Of a DNA stretch of 60,017 nt, positions 8,491-17,459 are shown in pieces. Both the position numbers and the translations under genes were made by a program. Source of the stretch: Planctomycetota bacterium (lineage in GTDB: Bacteria; Planctomycetota; UBA11346); NCBI GenBank assembly GCA_022841245.1, contig JALHRW010000004.1:1-60017 (forward strand), written 5' to 3'. Each line of letters starts with the position of its first letter. Position 1 is the stretch's first letter. The notes under the pieces were generated by a model. That model saw nothing but the letters and a program-made list of their open reading frames with translations, did not search any database and was not told where the DNA came from.

Positions 8491-10929
8491 ATGAACGACC
8501 TCGACCGCCGCGCCTTCCTCAAGACCTCGGCCATGGCAGCGGCCGCCGCCATGATCCTGCCGCAGCTGGGGTCGGCCGCCGAGGGCGACACCCCGGCCGC
8601 CGACGGCATCCGCTGGGACAAGGCGCCGTGCCGCTTCTGCGGCACCGGCTGCGGCGTGCTGCTGGGGGCCAAGGACGGCAGGATCGTCGCCATGCAGGCC
8701 GACAAGGAGGCCTCGGTCAACAAGGGGCTGTGCTGCGTCAAGGGCTACCACGTCGGGCTCATCCTCTACGGCCAGGACCGCCTGACCGTGCCGCAGAAGC
8801 GGGTCGATGGCAAGCTGGTGCCGATCTCGTGGGAGGAGGCGATCGCCATCATCCGCGACCGCATCTCCGCCGCGCCGGCCAAGTTCGCCATGTACGGCTC
8901 CGGCCAGTGGACCATCCCCGAGGGCTACGTCGCCAACAAGTTCGTGAAGGGCGGCCTGGGCCACAACCACATCGACCCCAACGCCCGCCTGTGCATGGCC
9001 AGCGCCGCCGCCGGTTTCAACGCCACCTACGGTGTCGACGAGCCGGCCGGCTGCTACGACGATCTCGACCACTGCACCGTGCTGATCGACTGGGGCAACA
9101 ATCCGGCCGAGATGCATCCGGTGCTGTTCTCGCGCGTCATGGACCGCCGGCTCAAGGGCGACAAGGTGCTCTACATCGACCTGACCACGCGGCGCACCCG
9201 CTCCAGCGAGCAGGCCGACCACGTCGCCTTCTTCAAGCCGAACAGCGACCTCGCGATCGCCAACGGCATCGCCCATCTGCTGGTCAAGGCCGGCTTCCTC
9301 GACAAGCCGTGGGTCGACAAGTTCTTCCGCCTGCGCCAGCGGGTCGCGGAATACGCGCCGGATCCAACCAAGCGCGATATCTACGATGCCGAGGCGATCC
9401 ATCCGAAGAACCTCAACGGCAAGGACATCACCCGCGAGGAGTACGTGAAGAACCTGGAGTTCTACACCCCCGAGAAGGTCGAGGAGATCAGCGGCGTCCC
9501 GGCCTCGCTGATCCGGCTGATGGCGGAGAAGATGGCGGACCCGAACGAGCGCGTGCTGTCGTGGTGGTGCATGGGGCCGAACCAGCACACCCGCGGCACG
9601 GCGATGAACTCGCTGCTGCATTCGATCCACCACCTGAGCGGCCAGTGGGGCAAGCCGGGCGCCAGCGCGTTCTCGCTCACCGGCCAGCCCAGCGCCTGCG
9701 GCACCGCGCGCGAGGTCGGCACCTTCGCCCACCTGCTGCCCGGCCATCTGCCGGTGCTCAACCCGCACTACCGCGAGGTCACCGAGGACCTGTGGCACCT
9801 GCCCAAGGGCCGCATCTCGGACAAGATCGGCTTCCACACGGTGAAGATGTGGGAGGAGTTCTGCACGGATGGCGGCGCGATCGACACCATCTGGGTCCAG
9901 GTGACCAATCCCGGCCAGACCCTGCCGCACCAGAACAAGCTGTTCCTGGCCAAGAAGGAGCGGAAGGGCAAGTTCCTCATCGTCAGCGACGTCTATCCGA
10001 CCGCGACCACGGCGCTGGCCGATCTCGTCCTGCCCTCGGCGATGTACGTCGAGAAGAACGGCATGTACGGCAACGCCGAGCGCAAGCAGCAGCAGTGGTT
10101 CAAGATGGTCGAGCCGCCCGGCCAGGCCCGCCCTGACGCCTGGCAGGTGCTGGCGGTCTCCAAGGCGATGTTCGACGCCGGCTTCCCCGGCATGAAGGAC
10201 AGGGATGGCGAATGGATCTTCGCCAAGGCGCTGAAGCAGGCCGACGGCTCGCTGGTCCCGGCCTGGGATTTCGCGCACTACTACGACGTCAACGTGGACG
10301 AACGGCTGTTCGAGGAGTACCGGCCCTTCACCAAGATCAAACACAAGGACCTGGCGCCCTACGCCGTCTACGCCAAGGCGCATGGCCTGCGCTGGCCGGT
10401 GGTGGAGAAGACGCCGGGCAACTGGGAGGAGACGCTGTGGCGCTTCGTCGAGGGCAAGGATCCCTACGTCAAACCCGGCGCCGGCCTGCAGTTCTACCAC
10501 TCGAACACCAAGGATGACAAGGCCTTCATCTGGTGGCATCCGTACGAGGCGGCGCCGGAGGAGCCCGATGCCGAGTATCCGTTCTGGCTGTGCACCGGTC
10601 GCGTGCTCGAACACTGGCATTCCGGCACCATGACCATGCGCGTGCCGCCGCTGCAGCGCTCGATGCCGCATGCCTACATCGAGATCCATCCCGACGACGC
10701 TGCCGCGATGGGCGTCAGGAGCGGCGACAAGGTGACGGTCGAATCGCGACGCGGCGCGCTGACCCTGCCGGCCTGGATCAAGGGCCGCGGCCAGCCGCCC
10801 AAGGGCAGCTGCTTCGTGCCGTTCTTCGATGAGCGCCTGCAGATCAACCTGGTGACCAAGGACTACCACGATCCCTTCTCCAAGCAGCCCGACTTCAAGA
10901 AGTGCGCTGTGCGGCTGCGGAAGGCCTGA
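8491..10929 (+). CDS. napA: Periplasmic nitrate reductase catalytic subunit NapA
   Basis: The protein has 812 residues, close to the usual 800-830 for NapA. It has a Tat signal (DRRAFLKTSAMAAAAAMI), the [4Fe-4S] motif CRFCGTGCGV...KGLCCVKGYH, and the molybdopterin domain with NARLCMASA, where the cysteine is the expected Mo ligand. WSGTMTM-like HSGTMTMRVPPLQRSMPHAY and the C-terminal QPDFKKCAVRLRK are characteristic of NapA. It reduces nitrate to nitrite in the periplasm at a Mo-bis-MGD centre, using electrons from NapB. It stands second in the operon, 2 bp before the napB-like gene. Confidence 0.95.
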   Translation: MNDLDRRAFLKTSAMAAAAAMILPQLGSAAEGDTPAADGIRWDKAPCRFCGTGCGVLLGAKDGRIVAMQADKEASVNKGLCCVKGYHVGLILYGQDRLTVPQKRVDGKLVPISWEEAIAIIRDRISAAPAKFAMYGSGQWTIPEGYVANKFVKGGLGHNHIDPNARLCMASAAAGFNATYGVDEPAGCYDDLDHCTVLIDWGNNPAEMHPVLFSRVMDRRLKGDKVLYIDLTTRRTRSSEQADHVAFFKPNSDLAIANGIAHLLVKAGFLDKPWVDKFFRLRQRVAEYAPDPTKRDIYDAEAIHPKNLNGKDITREEYVKNLEFYTPEKVEEISGVPASLIRLMAEKMADPNERVLSWWCMGPNQHTRGTAMNSLLHSIHHLSGQWGKPGASAFSLTGQPSACGTAREVGTFAHLLPGHLPVLNPHYREVTEDLWHLPKGRISDKIGFHTVKMWEEFCTDGGAIDTIWVQVTNPGQTLPHQNKLFLAKKERKGKFLIVSDVYPTATTALADLVLPSAMYVEKNGMYGNAERKQQQWFKMVEPPGQARPDAWQVLAVSKAMFDAGFPGMKDRDGEWIFAKALKQADGSLVPAWDFAHYYDVNVDERLFEEYRPFTKIKHKDLAPYAVYAKAHGLRWPVVEKTPGNWEETLWRFVEGKDPYVKPGAGLQFYHSNTKDDKAFIWWHPYEAAPEEPDAEYPFWLCTGRVLEHWHSGTMTMRVPPLQRSMPHAYIEIHPDDAAAMGVRSGDKVTVESRRGALTLPAWIKGRGQPPKGSCFVPFFDERLQINLVTKDYHDPFSKQPDFKKCAVRLRKA

Positions 10930-10931
10930 AC

Positions 10932-11705
10932 ATGGTCGTCCCGTCCAAGATCCTGGCGATCGGCGCCCTGGGCGTCGTCGCTGTCGCGCTGGTCGGCATG
11001 GTGGTCGGCTTCGGCCATCCCACGCCCGGATGGCAGCCGGCGGCCGAAGAGCCGGGCGATCGGCTCAGCGCCGCCCTGCCAGCCGTCCACTACCGCGACA
11101 TGGACGGCAAGGCGCGTGGTCCGAACCGCGCCTACACCAGCAGTCTGGACACCTTGGTCGGCCAGGGTCCAGCGTTGATGGATGCGGTGGTCTTCGATCC
11201 CAAGCTGCGGGCCGAGGCGGTGGCGCGACGGGCCGCCCGCCGGGCGTACAGCGGCGCTCCGCCGAGCATCCCGCATCCGGTCGACGCCAACGACGTCAGC
11301 AGCTGCTACCAGTGCCACGGCGAGGGCAAGGTCATCGGCACGCTGATCGCGCCGAAGATCAGCCACCAGCGCTACACCAACTGCACGCAATGCCACGCCC
11401 CGGTGGTGAGCGAGACGCCCGGAAACAGCCCGGGCCTGGAGGTGAAGAACGAGTTCGTCGGCGTGGTCTCGTCCGGCCGCGGCAGCCGCGCCTATATCGG
11501 CGCTCCGCCGACCATCCCGCACGCCACCAGCATGCGTGAAAACTGCACCAGCTGCCATGGCACGCTCGGCCTCACCGGGTTGCGCTCATCGCATCCCTGG
11601 CGGGTGAACTGCACGCAATGCCACGCGCCCAGCGCGGTGCTGGAGCAGGCGCGCTTCGACGATCCCAGCCCGCCGCCGTGGGCCGGTGAGACGACCGGCA
11701 AGTAG
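10932..11705 (+). CDS. napB: Tandemly duplicated NapB-type cytochrome (four haem sites)
   Basis: This 257-residue protein has an N-terminal membrane anchor (about residues 5-26). It contains two copies of the NapB signature: RAYSGAPPSIPH followed by CYQCH and CTQCH, then RAYIGAPPTIPH followed by CTSCH and CTQCH. Canonical NapB is a diheme protein of roughly 150 residues with one such unit, so this is an internal duplication giving a tetraheme electron carrier. It starts 2 bp after napA and ends 1 bp before the napH-napG fusion. The expected role is electron donation to NapA. Confidence 0.87.
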   Translation: MVVPSKILAIGALGVVAVALVGMVVGFGHPTPGWQPAAEEPGDRLSAALPAVHYRDMDGKARGPNRAYTSSLDTLVGQGPALMDAVVFDPKLRAEAVARRAARRAYSGAPPSIPHPVDANDVSSCYQCHGEGKVIGTLIAPKISHQRYTNCTQCHAPVVSETPGNSPGLEVKNEFVGVVSSGRGSRAYIGAPPTIPHATSMRENCTSCHGTLGLTGLRSSHPWRVNCTQCHAPSAVLEQARFDDPSPPPWAGETTGK

Positions 11706-11706
11706 C

Positions 11707-13299
11707 ATGACCTGCGCCGCGGCACCCTGGTGGCGGCGCTGGAGCGTGTGGCGCCGCACGGTGCAGCTGCTGTGCCTGGCGGGGTTCGTCGCGCTGATCG
11801 TCGCCACCGCGACCTCGGCCGAGCGCGCCTACGCCGTGCCCGGCATCGCCTGGCTGCCGTTCCGTCTCGATCCGCTGGTTCCGCTGCTCGCCATCGTCGC
11901 CGGCACCGCCACCGTGGCGGTGGTGCTGTGGGGATTGGCCGCCATCGCCTTCGCCCTGCTGTTCGGCCGCGCCTTCTGCGGTTGGATCTGTCCGCTGGGT
12001 ACGGCGATGGATGTGGTGCGGCGGATTGGTGCCCCCCTGCTGCACCGCGTACAGCGCTCGCTGAATGTCCGTACCACGGGCTGGCTCGGATGCATGGGCC
12101 GGTGGCCACTGATGCTGCTCATCATCCTGCTGCTGGCCACCGCGCTGGGCAGCCCGCTGCTCGGCGTGCTGGAGCCGCTGGCGATCGGCGAGCGGGCGGT
12201 GGCCACTGCGCTCGGACCGTGGAGCAGCCAACTCGGCCAGCGCTGGCACGACGCCGGACGTCAGGCCGAACGCGAACCGGCCCCGGGATTCATCGACGAC
12301 TACCGTTTCATCGGCGCGCCGGTGCGTCAGGTCGGTCACACCTACCCCTGGGGCTGGCTCAGCGCCGCGGTGCTCGGCGGCATCCTCCTCGCCGAACTGG
12401 CCATGCCGCGCTTCTGGTGCCGGAGCCTGTGCCCGACCGGGGCCGCCCTCGGCCTGCTGGCGCGCTGGTCGCTGATCCGTCGGCTGCCCGGGACGACCTG
12501 CGGATCCTGCCGCGCCTGCGTCGACCGCTGCCATCTCGGCGCCTTCACCCCCGAGGGTAGGCTGATCCCCAGCGCCTGCACCGCCTGCATGTCCTGCCTC
12601 GATGTCTGCCCGAGCGGCGCCGCCCGGCTGCGTCCGGCTCCGTCGATCCCGCGCGACGGTCCCGACATCACCCGGCGCGGCCTGCTCGCCGCCGGCATCG
12701 TTGGAGCGGCGCTGCCGCTGGTCGGTCGCATCAGCACGGGCACGCCCGATCCGCACGGCATCCGCCCCCCGGGGGTCAGCGATGATCGGCGCTTCCTTGA
12801 TGCCTGCGTCCGCTGCGGCGCCTGCGTCCAGGCCTGCCCGACCCACGGGCTGGTTCCCGCCCTGTTCGACGACGGCCTGCCCGGCCTGTTCGCCCCGCGT
12901 CTGGTCCCGCGCCAGGGTCCGTGCGAACACGGCTGCAACGCCTGCGCCGAGGTCTGCCCCACCCACGCCATCCCGCTGGTCGAACTGGCGGAGAAGTTCC
13001 GCACTCCGATGGGCGTGGCGGTGCACGATCACCACCGCTGCATCCCATGGTCCGGCGGCGGCGAATGCCGGGTGTGCTGGGAGCACTGCCCGGTGGAGGG
13101 CAAAGCCATCACCCTCAAGCTGGCCTTCGCCCCCAATGGTCAGGCCATCCCCATGCCAGGCGTCGATGCCGGGAAGTGCGTCGGCTGCGGCACCTGCGAG
13201 TTCGTCTGCCCGATCGAGGGCGCCGCCGGCATCCGCGTCGCGGCCACCGCCCAGGCCGACGCCGTCCGGGCGCGGCTCCAGCCGCAGGCGCGGACATGA
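11707..13299 (+). CDS. NapH-NapG fusion: membrane quinol oxidase FeS protein joined to polyferredoxin
   Basis: The N-terminal ~300 of 530 residues are NapH-like. They contain several transmembrane helices, FGRAFCGWICPLG and FWCRSLCPTGA loops, and a ferredoxin pair CGSCRACVDRC / CTACMSCLDVCP. Residues ~315-340 (DITRRGLLAAGIVGAALPLVGR) look like an embedded Tat signal. They lead into a NapG-like domain with four further FeS motifs, including CVRCGACVQACP, CNACAEVCP and CVGCGTCEFVCP. NapG and NapH are normally separate proteins that pass electrons from quinol to NapB without NapC. No napC is present here. Start and stop overlap the neighbours closely (1 bp gap, then an ATGA overlap). Confidence 0.85.
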   Translation: MTCAAAPWWRRWSVWRRTVQLLCLAGFVALIVATATSAERAYAVPGIAWLPFRLDPLVPLLAIVAGTATVAVVLWGLAAIAFALLFGRAFCGWICPLGTAMDVVRRIGAPLLHRVQRSLNVRTTGWLGCMGRWPLMLLIILLLATALGSPLLGVLEPLAIGERAVATALGPWSSQLGQRWHDAGRQAEREPAPGFIDDYRFIGAPVRQVGHTYPWGWLSAAVLGGILLAELAMPRFWCRSLCPTGAALGLLARWSLIRRLPGTTCGSCRACVDRCHLGAFTPEGRLIPSACTACMSCLDVCPSGAARLRPAPSIPRDGPDITRRGLLAAGIVGAALPLVGRISTGTPDPHGIRPPGVSDDRRFLDACVRCGACVQACPTHGLVPALFDDGLPGLFAPRLVPRQGPCEHGCNACAEVCPTHAIPLVELAEKFRTPMGVAVHDHHRCIPWSGGGECRVCWEHCPVEGKAITLKLAFAPNGQAIPMPGVDAGKCVGCGTCEFVCPIEGAAGIRVAATAQADAVRARLQPQART

Positions 13300-13904
13300 G
13301 CTGGTTCGCGAACCTCCTCGGCCACACCGCCGCCACGCCGAGCGATGATGCCCGGGCGCTGAGCCGCCGCGCCTTCATCACCGGCGGGTTCCTGCGCCAG
13401 CCGGCAACCCCTGCGGCCGCAGCGCCACGACCGGCCTTCCCCGTCCTGCGCCCGCCCGGCGCCGTCGCCGAAGCCGACTTCCTCGCCGGCTGCACCCGCT
13501 GCGGCGACTGCATCCGCGCCTGCCCGCACCAGGCCATCCGGCTGGCACCTGACCGGCTGCGCGCCGCTGCCGGCACGCCGATCATCGATCCCACCGTGCA
13601 GCCCTGCCTGATGTGCACCGACACGCCGTGCATCACCGCCTGCGCCCCGGCGGTGCTGCGGCGGACGCCGGAGACGCCGGTGCCGGCCATCGGCCTGGCG
13701 CGCATCTCCACCGTCGACTGCCTCGCGCATCAGGGCACCACCTGCTCGACTTGCAGCGAACGCTGCCCGATCGACGGCGCCATCCGCCTGACCGGCAGCC
13801 GGCCACAGGTGGTGCCCGACGCCTGCACCGGTTGCGGCATCTGCCACCATGTCTGTCCTGCGCCGCGCAATGCCGTGCTGATCATGCCGAAGAGGCGGAC
13901 ATGA
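13296..13904 (+). CDS. NapF-like 4Fe-4S ferredoxin
   Basis: The protein has 202 residues with an RRAFITGGFL twin-arginine-like N-terminus. FeS motifs are CTRCGDCIRACP, CLMCTDTPCITAC, CSTCSERCP and CTGCGICHHVCP. This layout matches NapF, a protein thought to take part in NapA maturation or FeS assembly. The ATG overlaps the napH-napG stop (ATGA), so translation is probably coupled. The next gene also begins on an overlapping ATGA. I cannot separate NapF proper from a general nap-associated polyferredoxin. Confidence 0.78.
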   Translation: MSWFANLLGHTAATPSDDARALSRRAFITGGFLRQPATPAAAAPRPAFPVLRPPGAVAEADFLAGCTRCGDCIRACPHQAIRLAPDRLRAAAGTPIIDPTVQPCLMCTDTPCITACAPAVLRRTPETPVPAIGLARISTVDCLAHQGTTCSTCSERCPIDGAIRLTGSRPQVVPDACTGCGICHHVCPAPRNAVLIMPKRRT

Positions 13905-14188
13905 GCCCGCTGACCACCGCGGATCTCGATCCGGCGACGCTGGCGGCGCTGTTCGCGGATCTCGAAGAGCTGACCGAAATCGACGCGGTGCTGATCAAGG
14001 GGACCGCATCGTCCCATGCTGGCGTTGCCGGACTGGCCCAGGCCCGCCTGGCCTTGGACAACGGCGCCCGCGCCATCCAGATCCGCTACCGTTGGGCTGG
14101 CAAAGCCTGGCTCGACACCCTCATGCGTACCCCCGACGGTATACGTCTCGTCCGTTCACCCATCGTCTCCACTCCGGAGGTACCATGA
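13901..14188 (+). CDS. Uncharacterised 95-residue protein of the nap operon
   Basis: This small, apparently cytoplasmic protein has no signal peptide or cysteines. Notable segments are EIDAVLIKGTASSHAG, an Ala-rich helix, and RAIQIRYRWAGKAWLDTLM. It is locked into the operon by ATGA overlaps with the napF-like gene before it and the double-hemerythrin gene after it, so it is almost certainly translated. No family is recognised with confidence. By position it could be a small accessory or maturation factor for nitrate reductase. Confidence 0.75.
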   Translation: MSPLTTADLDPATLAALFADLEELTEIDAVLIKGTASSHAGVAGLAQARLALDNGARAIQIRYRWAGKAWLDTLMRTPDGIRLVRSPIVSTPEVP

Positions 14189-15006
14189 CCGATCTCGCCG
14201 AACTGCACCGCGAACACCTCGCCCTCGGTACCCTCGCCGCCTCGATCGAGCCGCTGGAACCGCTGTCGGCTCCGGCGGCCGAGCGGCTGCGCCGTGCCGT
14301 CCTCATGTTCTCGACCCGCCTGAGCGAGCATTTCGCGCACGAGGACCCCATCCTCAGCGAACTCTGCGCCGCCCCCGACGGCTCCGCCGTGCGCCTGGCC
14401 GGCCAGGCGCGCCGTCGCGAGGCCGAGTCCCTGGCCGCCGCCACCCGGGATTTCACCAGTCATTGGGCCCGGCCTGGGATCATCGAACACAACACCCGCA
14501 GCTTCGCCTCGGCCTGGTCGGTGCTGCACGCCGCCCTCTTCCGCCTGGTCAAGCGCGAGGAGGGCGAGATCTATCCGCTCACCGCCTCCGCACCGTGGCA
14601 GCCCAGGCCGGTGCTGGTGCCTCCGGAGACCGGCATCCGCGAACTCGACGATGACCACGCCGAGGTCTTCGCGCTGATCGGCGGGCTGCGTGCCGCCATC
14701 GGCGGCGGCCGAATCGATACCGACGGCAGCAGCGTGGCGACACTCGCCGCCTATGCCGAACGCCACTTCGCCCGCGAGGAATCGCTGATGGAAGGCAGCG
14801 CCTATCCCGGCCTGGAGGACCACCGCCAGGAGCACCACCGCGCTCGCGGCATCCTCATGGGCTACCGCAACGACCATCTCGATGGCCGGCATGTCGAGGC
14901 GGCGACGGTGCTCGCGTTCCTCGAAGACTGGCTGCTGTCGCACATCGCCGAGGCCGACCAGCGCATGGTCGCCCACCTGCGGGCCAGCGGCCGGCTGCCC
15001 GGCTGA
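14185..15006 (+). CDS. Double-hemerythrin protein
   Basis: The protein has 273 residues built of two hemerythrin bundles. The N-terminal half has ELHREHLALG, HFAHEDPILSEL and EEGEIYPL as probable diiron ligands. The C-terminal half is of the bacteriohemerythrin type, with ELDDDHAEVFALI, HFAREESLME, HRQEHHRARG and LLSHIAEADQRM. The start follows a clear GGAGG ribosome site and overlaps the previous stop. It ends the rightward nap operon. Binding of O2 or NO near nitrate respiration is a reasonable inference; no catalytic role can be assigned. Confidence 0.83.
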   Translation: MTDLAELHREHLALGTLAASIEPLEPLSAPAAERLRRAVLMFSTRLSEHFAHEDPILSELCAAPDGSAVRLAGQARRREAESLAAATRDFTSHWARPGIIEHNTRSFASAWSVLHAALFRLVKREEGEIYPLTASAPWQPRPVLVPPETGIRELDDDHAEVFALIGGLRAAIGGGRIDTDGSSVATLAAYAERHFAREESLMEGSAYPGLEDHRQEHHRARGILMGYRNDHLDGRHVEAATVLAFLEDWLLSHIAEADQRMVAHLRASGRLPG

Positions 15007-15009
15007 GCG

Positions 15010-17337
15010 CTACCAGATCAGCGTACCACTGATCGCCCGCTCGACCCCGGCGAGCACCAGGGTGCCGGGCAGGCCGGGCGGCAGGGTGACCCGGCCGTGC
15101 GCACCGCGTACTTCCACCCGGATGTCGCCGAGCGGATGCGGCCAGGTGCCGGAGGCATGCTCCAGCGTACCGAGCATGGGCGCGATGCGTACCGCCGTGA
15201 AACCGGGCGCCGCCGGACGGATGCCGAGGATCGACGCGAGGCGATGATAGAGCGGATGGGCGCCCCAGGCATGGCAGTCGCTGCGGCTGGGCTCGGGCGC
15301 CTCAGGCACGGTGGTAAAACCCTGCCCGGCGAGCCCGCTCCAGAAGGAGAGCCGCGGCAGCATCAATTCGGGACGACGGAAGCGGGCGGCGACCTCGAAC
15401 AGGTAATGGCTGAAGTAGACGGTGGTACGGGCCAGGTCGGGGTCGGATGCGAGACGGTCGAGCATGCGCGCTGCACGTTCCGCCGGCAGCAAGCCGGAGA
15501 GCAGGGCCATGACCTGCGCATGCTCGCTGTAGGTCGATGCGCCGGCGAGGTCGCGGTACAGCGAACGTGTGTCGTCCCAGCAGGCTTCGCAGCCGGCGGC
15601 GATGCGGCGGGCGGTGGCGCGATCGCGCTCGGCCAGCGCCGGCTCGCCGGCCCAGTCCTCCAGCTCGGCCGACTGCATCAGTGCGCAGGCCAGCAGCCAG
15701 GCCACCACCGACGAACCGCCGGTCTCGGCCCCGGGCGGCTCGCCGTCACGCCAGCTCGGCACCCAGTCGACGAAGTTCCAGCCTGGTTCGCTGGCCACCA
15801 CGCCATCGGCGCCGACCCGCGCCCGCGCCGTCTCGCGCACCGACCGCATGCAGCCGAGATGGGCCCGCACCAGCGCCGGATCGCCGTACAGCAGGACGTC
15901 GTGCAGCATGCCGATCCACAGCATGCTGAAGGTCGGGATGTTCTGCTCGTGGCGCGAGGGGTAGCGGCTGCACAGCAGGCCGCGGTAGTCGAGCGACCAG
16001 GCGAACGAGGACAGCGCCTTGTCGGCCAGGCGGTGGTCGCGGGTCAGCGAGCGCATGGCCAGGCATTCGAGGCGGGTGTCGCCGATGTATTGCAGCTGCT
16101 CGTAGTACGGGCAGTCCATGAAGGCCTCGTGCGCGCAGCGGCGCAGTACCCGCACCATCAGATCGCTGCTGGAGTCGAAGCCGGCATCGCCGCTCGCCCA
16201 GGCTGCCTCGACGCGCAGCGGGTAGCCGGTCTCGCGCCAGGCCAGCCCCTGCACCACCAGCGGCCGTTCGCCGGACTCGACCAGCAGGCGGACGAAGCGG
16301 CCGGATTCCCACCACAGGGTGGACGCGGTGCCGGCGGGCCCGGTGAAGACGAAGGTGTCGCCGACGCCGCGGAACCACAATCCCTCGATCGCGGCACGGT
16401 CAGACTTGCGATCGCCATCGGGCAGGGTGAACAGGGCCTCGGACCATTCCGCGCGGATCCTGCCGGTTCCCGAGGCGGTCACTTCGGGATAGGCGCAGCG
16501 GTAGTGCCCCAGGTCGAGCAGCACCAGCCGTCGCGTGCCGGGCGGCAGCTCGAGCCGGCCGGTGCCGTCGAGCACGGACTGCCACGCTGCCGTCTCCGCG
16601 GACAGGTGGTCGGCCGAGCGCACCGGGGCGTCGATCGCGGCGGTGGAGATGTGGCGCACCCGGGCGCCCCGCATGACCACCTCCTCCTGCGGCGGCAAGG
16701 TCGCGGGCGTCAATTGATACGTACCGCGCTGCCCGGCCTCCCGCCCATGCCAGCGCACGTTGGCCGCACCGAGAACGCGAACCGGCACCCAACCCAAGCC
16801 ACCGCCACGAGGTCCGTCGAGCAGATCCTGATCGACGGTGACCTCGACCTTGCTGCCGCAGCCCCAGGCGACGCCGCGCTCGATCGAACGCCAGGCACGC
16901 TCGGGACGGCACTCCCACCCGGCCGAACCGGTGTTGAGCAGTTCCTTCGCCACCCCCTCGGCGGCGCACAGCCAGCCCAGGCGCTGGGTGAGCTGCGCGA
17001 ACGGCGCCTCGGCCAGGCACCACACTCGCGCGACCAGCAGATGCTCGCCGGCCGGCAGGTCGAGGTCGTGACTCTCGTAGTGCCATTGGCCGAGATCGCC
17101 GCGCTCGGGCCCGCGACCGATGTGCTCGCCGTCGATGAACGCCTGATAGCGCTGATCGGCGCTCAGATGGATGCGCAGGACGCCGCCTGGCCAGGCGAAG
17201 CGACGGCGGAACAACGCGACCTCGCCCGATGCCGGGCAATCGACCCAGGAAGCCGGCCAACAGCCGCGCGTCCACACCTGCTGGCCGTTCAGCGGGTGCT
17301 TGAAGGGGTCCGAGGCGGACGGAATGAGTCGGCGCAT
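15010..17337 (-). CDS. GH78-family alpha-L-rhamnosidase-like glycoside hydrolase
   Basis: The 775-residue protein has an N-terminal beta-sandwich region (LRIHLSADQRYQAFIDGEHIGRGPERGD, typical of GH78 lectin-like domains). A six-hairpin catalytic domain follows with CPYYEQLQYIGDTRLECLAM, the segment that carries the general acid in this family. The C-terminal sandwich contains PHPLGDIRVEV. The ATG giving MRRLIPS was chosen because it follows an AGAAAG site at good spacing; an upstream frame extension looks non-coding. No signal peptide is visible, so it is probably cytoplasmic. It is convergent with the hemerythrin gene and has no obvious link to nitrate metabolism. Confidence 0.78.
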   Translation of the reverse strand: MRRLIPSASDPFKHPLNGQQVWTRGCWPASWVDCPASGEVALFRRRFAWPGGVLRIHLSADQRYQAFIDGEHIGRGPERGDLGQWHYESHDLDLPAGEHLLVARVWCLAEAPFAQLTQRLGWLCAAEGVAKELLNTGSAGWECRPERAWRSIERGVAWGCGSKVEVTVDQDLLDGPRGGGLGWVPVRVLGAANVRWHGREAGQRGTYQLTPATLPPQEEVVMRGARVRHISTAAIDAPVRSADHLSAETAAWQSVLDGTGRLELPPGTRRLVLLDLGHYRCAYPEVTASGTGRIRAEWSEALFTLPDGDRKSDRAAIEGLWFRGVGDTFVFTGPAGTASTLWWESGRFVRLLVESGERPLVVQGLAWRETGYPLRVEAAWASGDAGFDSSSDLMVRVLRRCAHEAFMDCPYYEQLQYIGDTRLECLAMRSLTRDHRLADKALSSFAWSLDYRGLLCSRYPSRHEQNIPTFSMLWIGMLHDVLLYGDPALVRAHLGCMRSVRETARARVGADGVVASEPGWNFVDWVPSWRDGEPPGAETGGSSVVAWLLACALMQSAELEDWAGEPALAERDRATARRIAAGCEACWDDTRSLYRDLAGASTYSEHAQVMALLSGLLPAERAARMLDRLASDPDLARTTVYFSHYLFEVAARFRRPELMLPRLSFWSGLAGQGFTTVPEAPEPSRSDCHAWGAHPLYHRLASILGIRPAAPGFTAVRIAPMLGTLEHASGTWPHPLGDIRVEVRGAHGRVTLPPGLPGTLVLAGVERAISGTLIW

Positions 17338-17459
17338 GTGCTGCTTTCTGCTGGCGTTCCGCTCATGGTCGCGGTTGCTGGCGGGTCCGGCAAGCCCCCC
17401 GAACACACCCGGAATAAGCACGCGATTGATGACCGCCGCGCACCGCCGATCCTCCCGAC

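Noticed and set aside
8302-10869. 855-codon open frame on the minus strand opposite napA
   Set aside because: Antisense shadow of a strongly conserved napA; low-complexity translation with no family motif.
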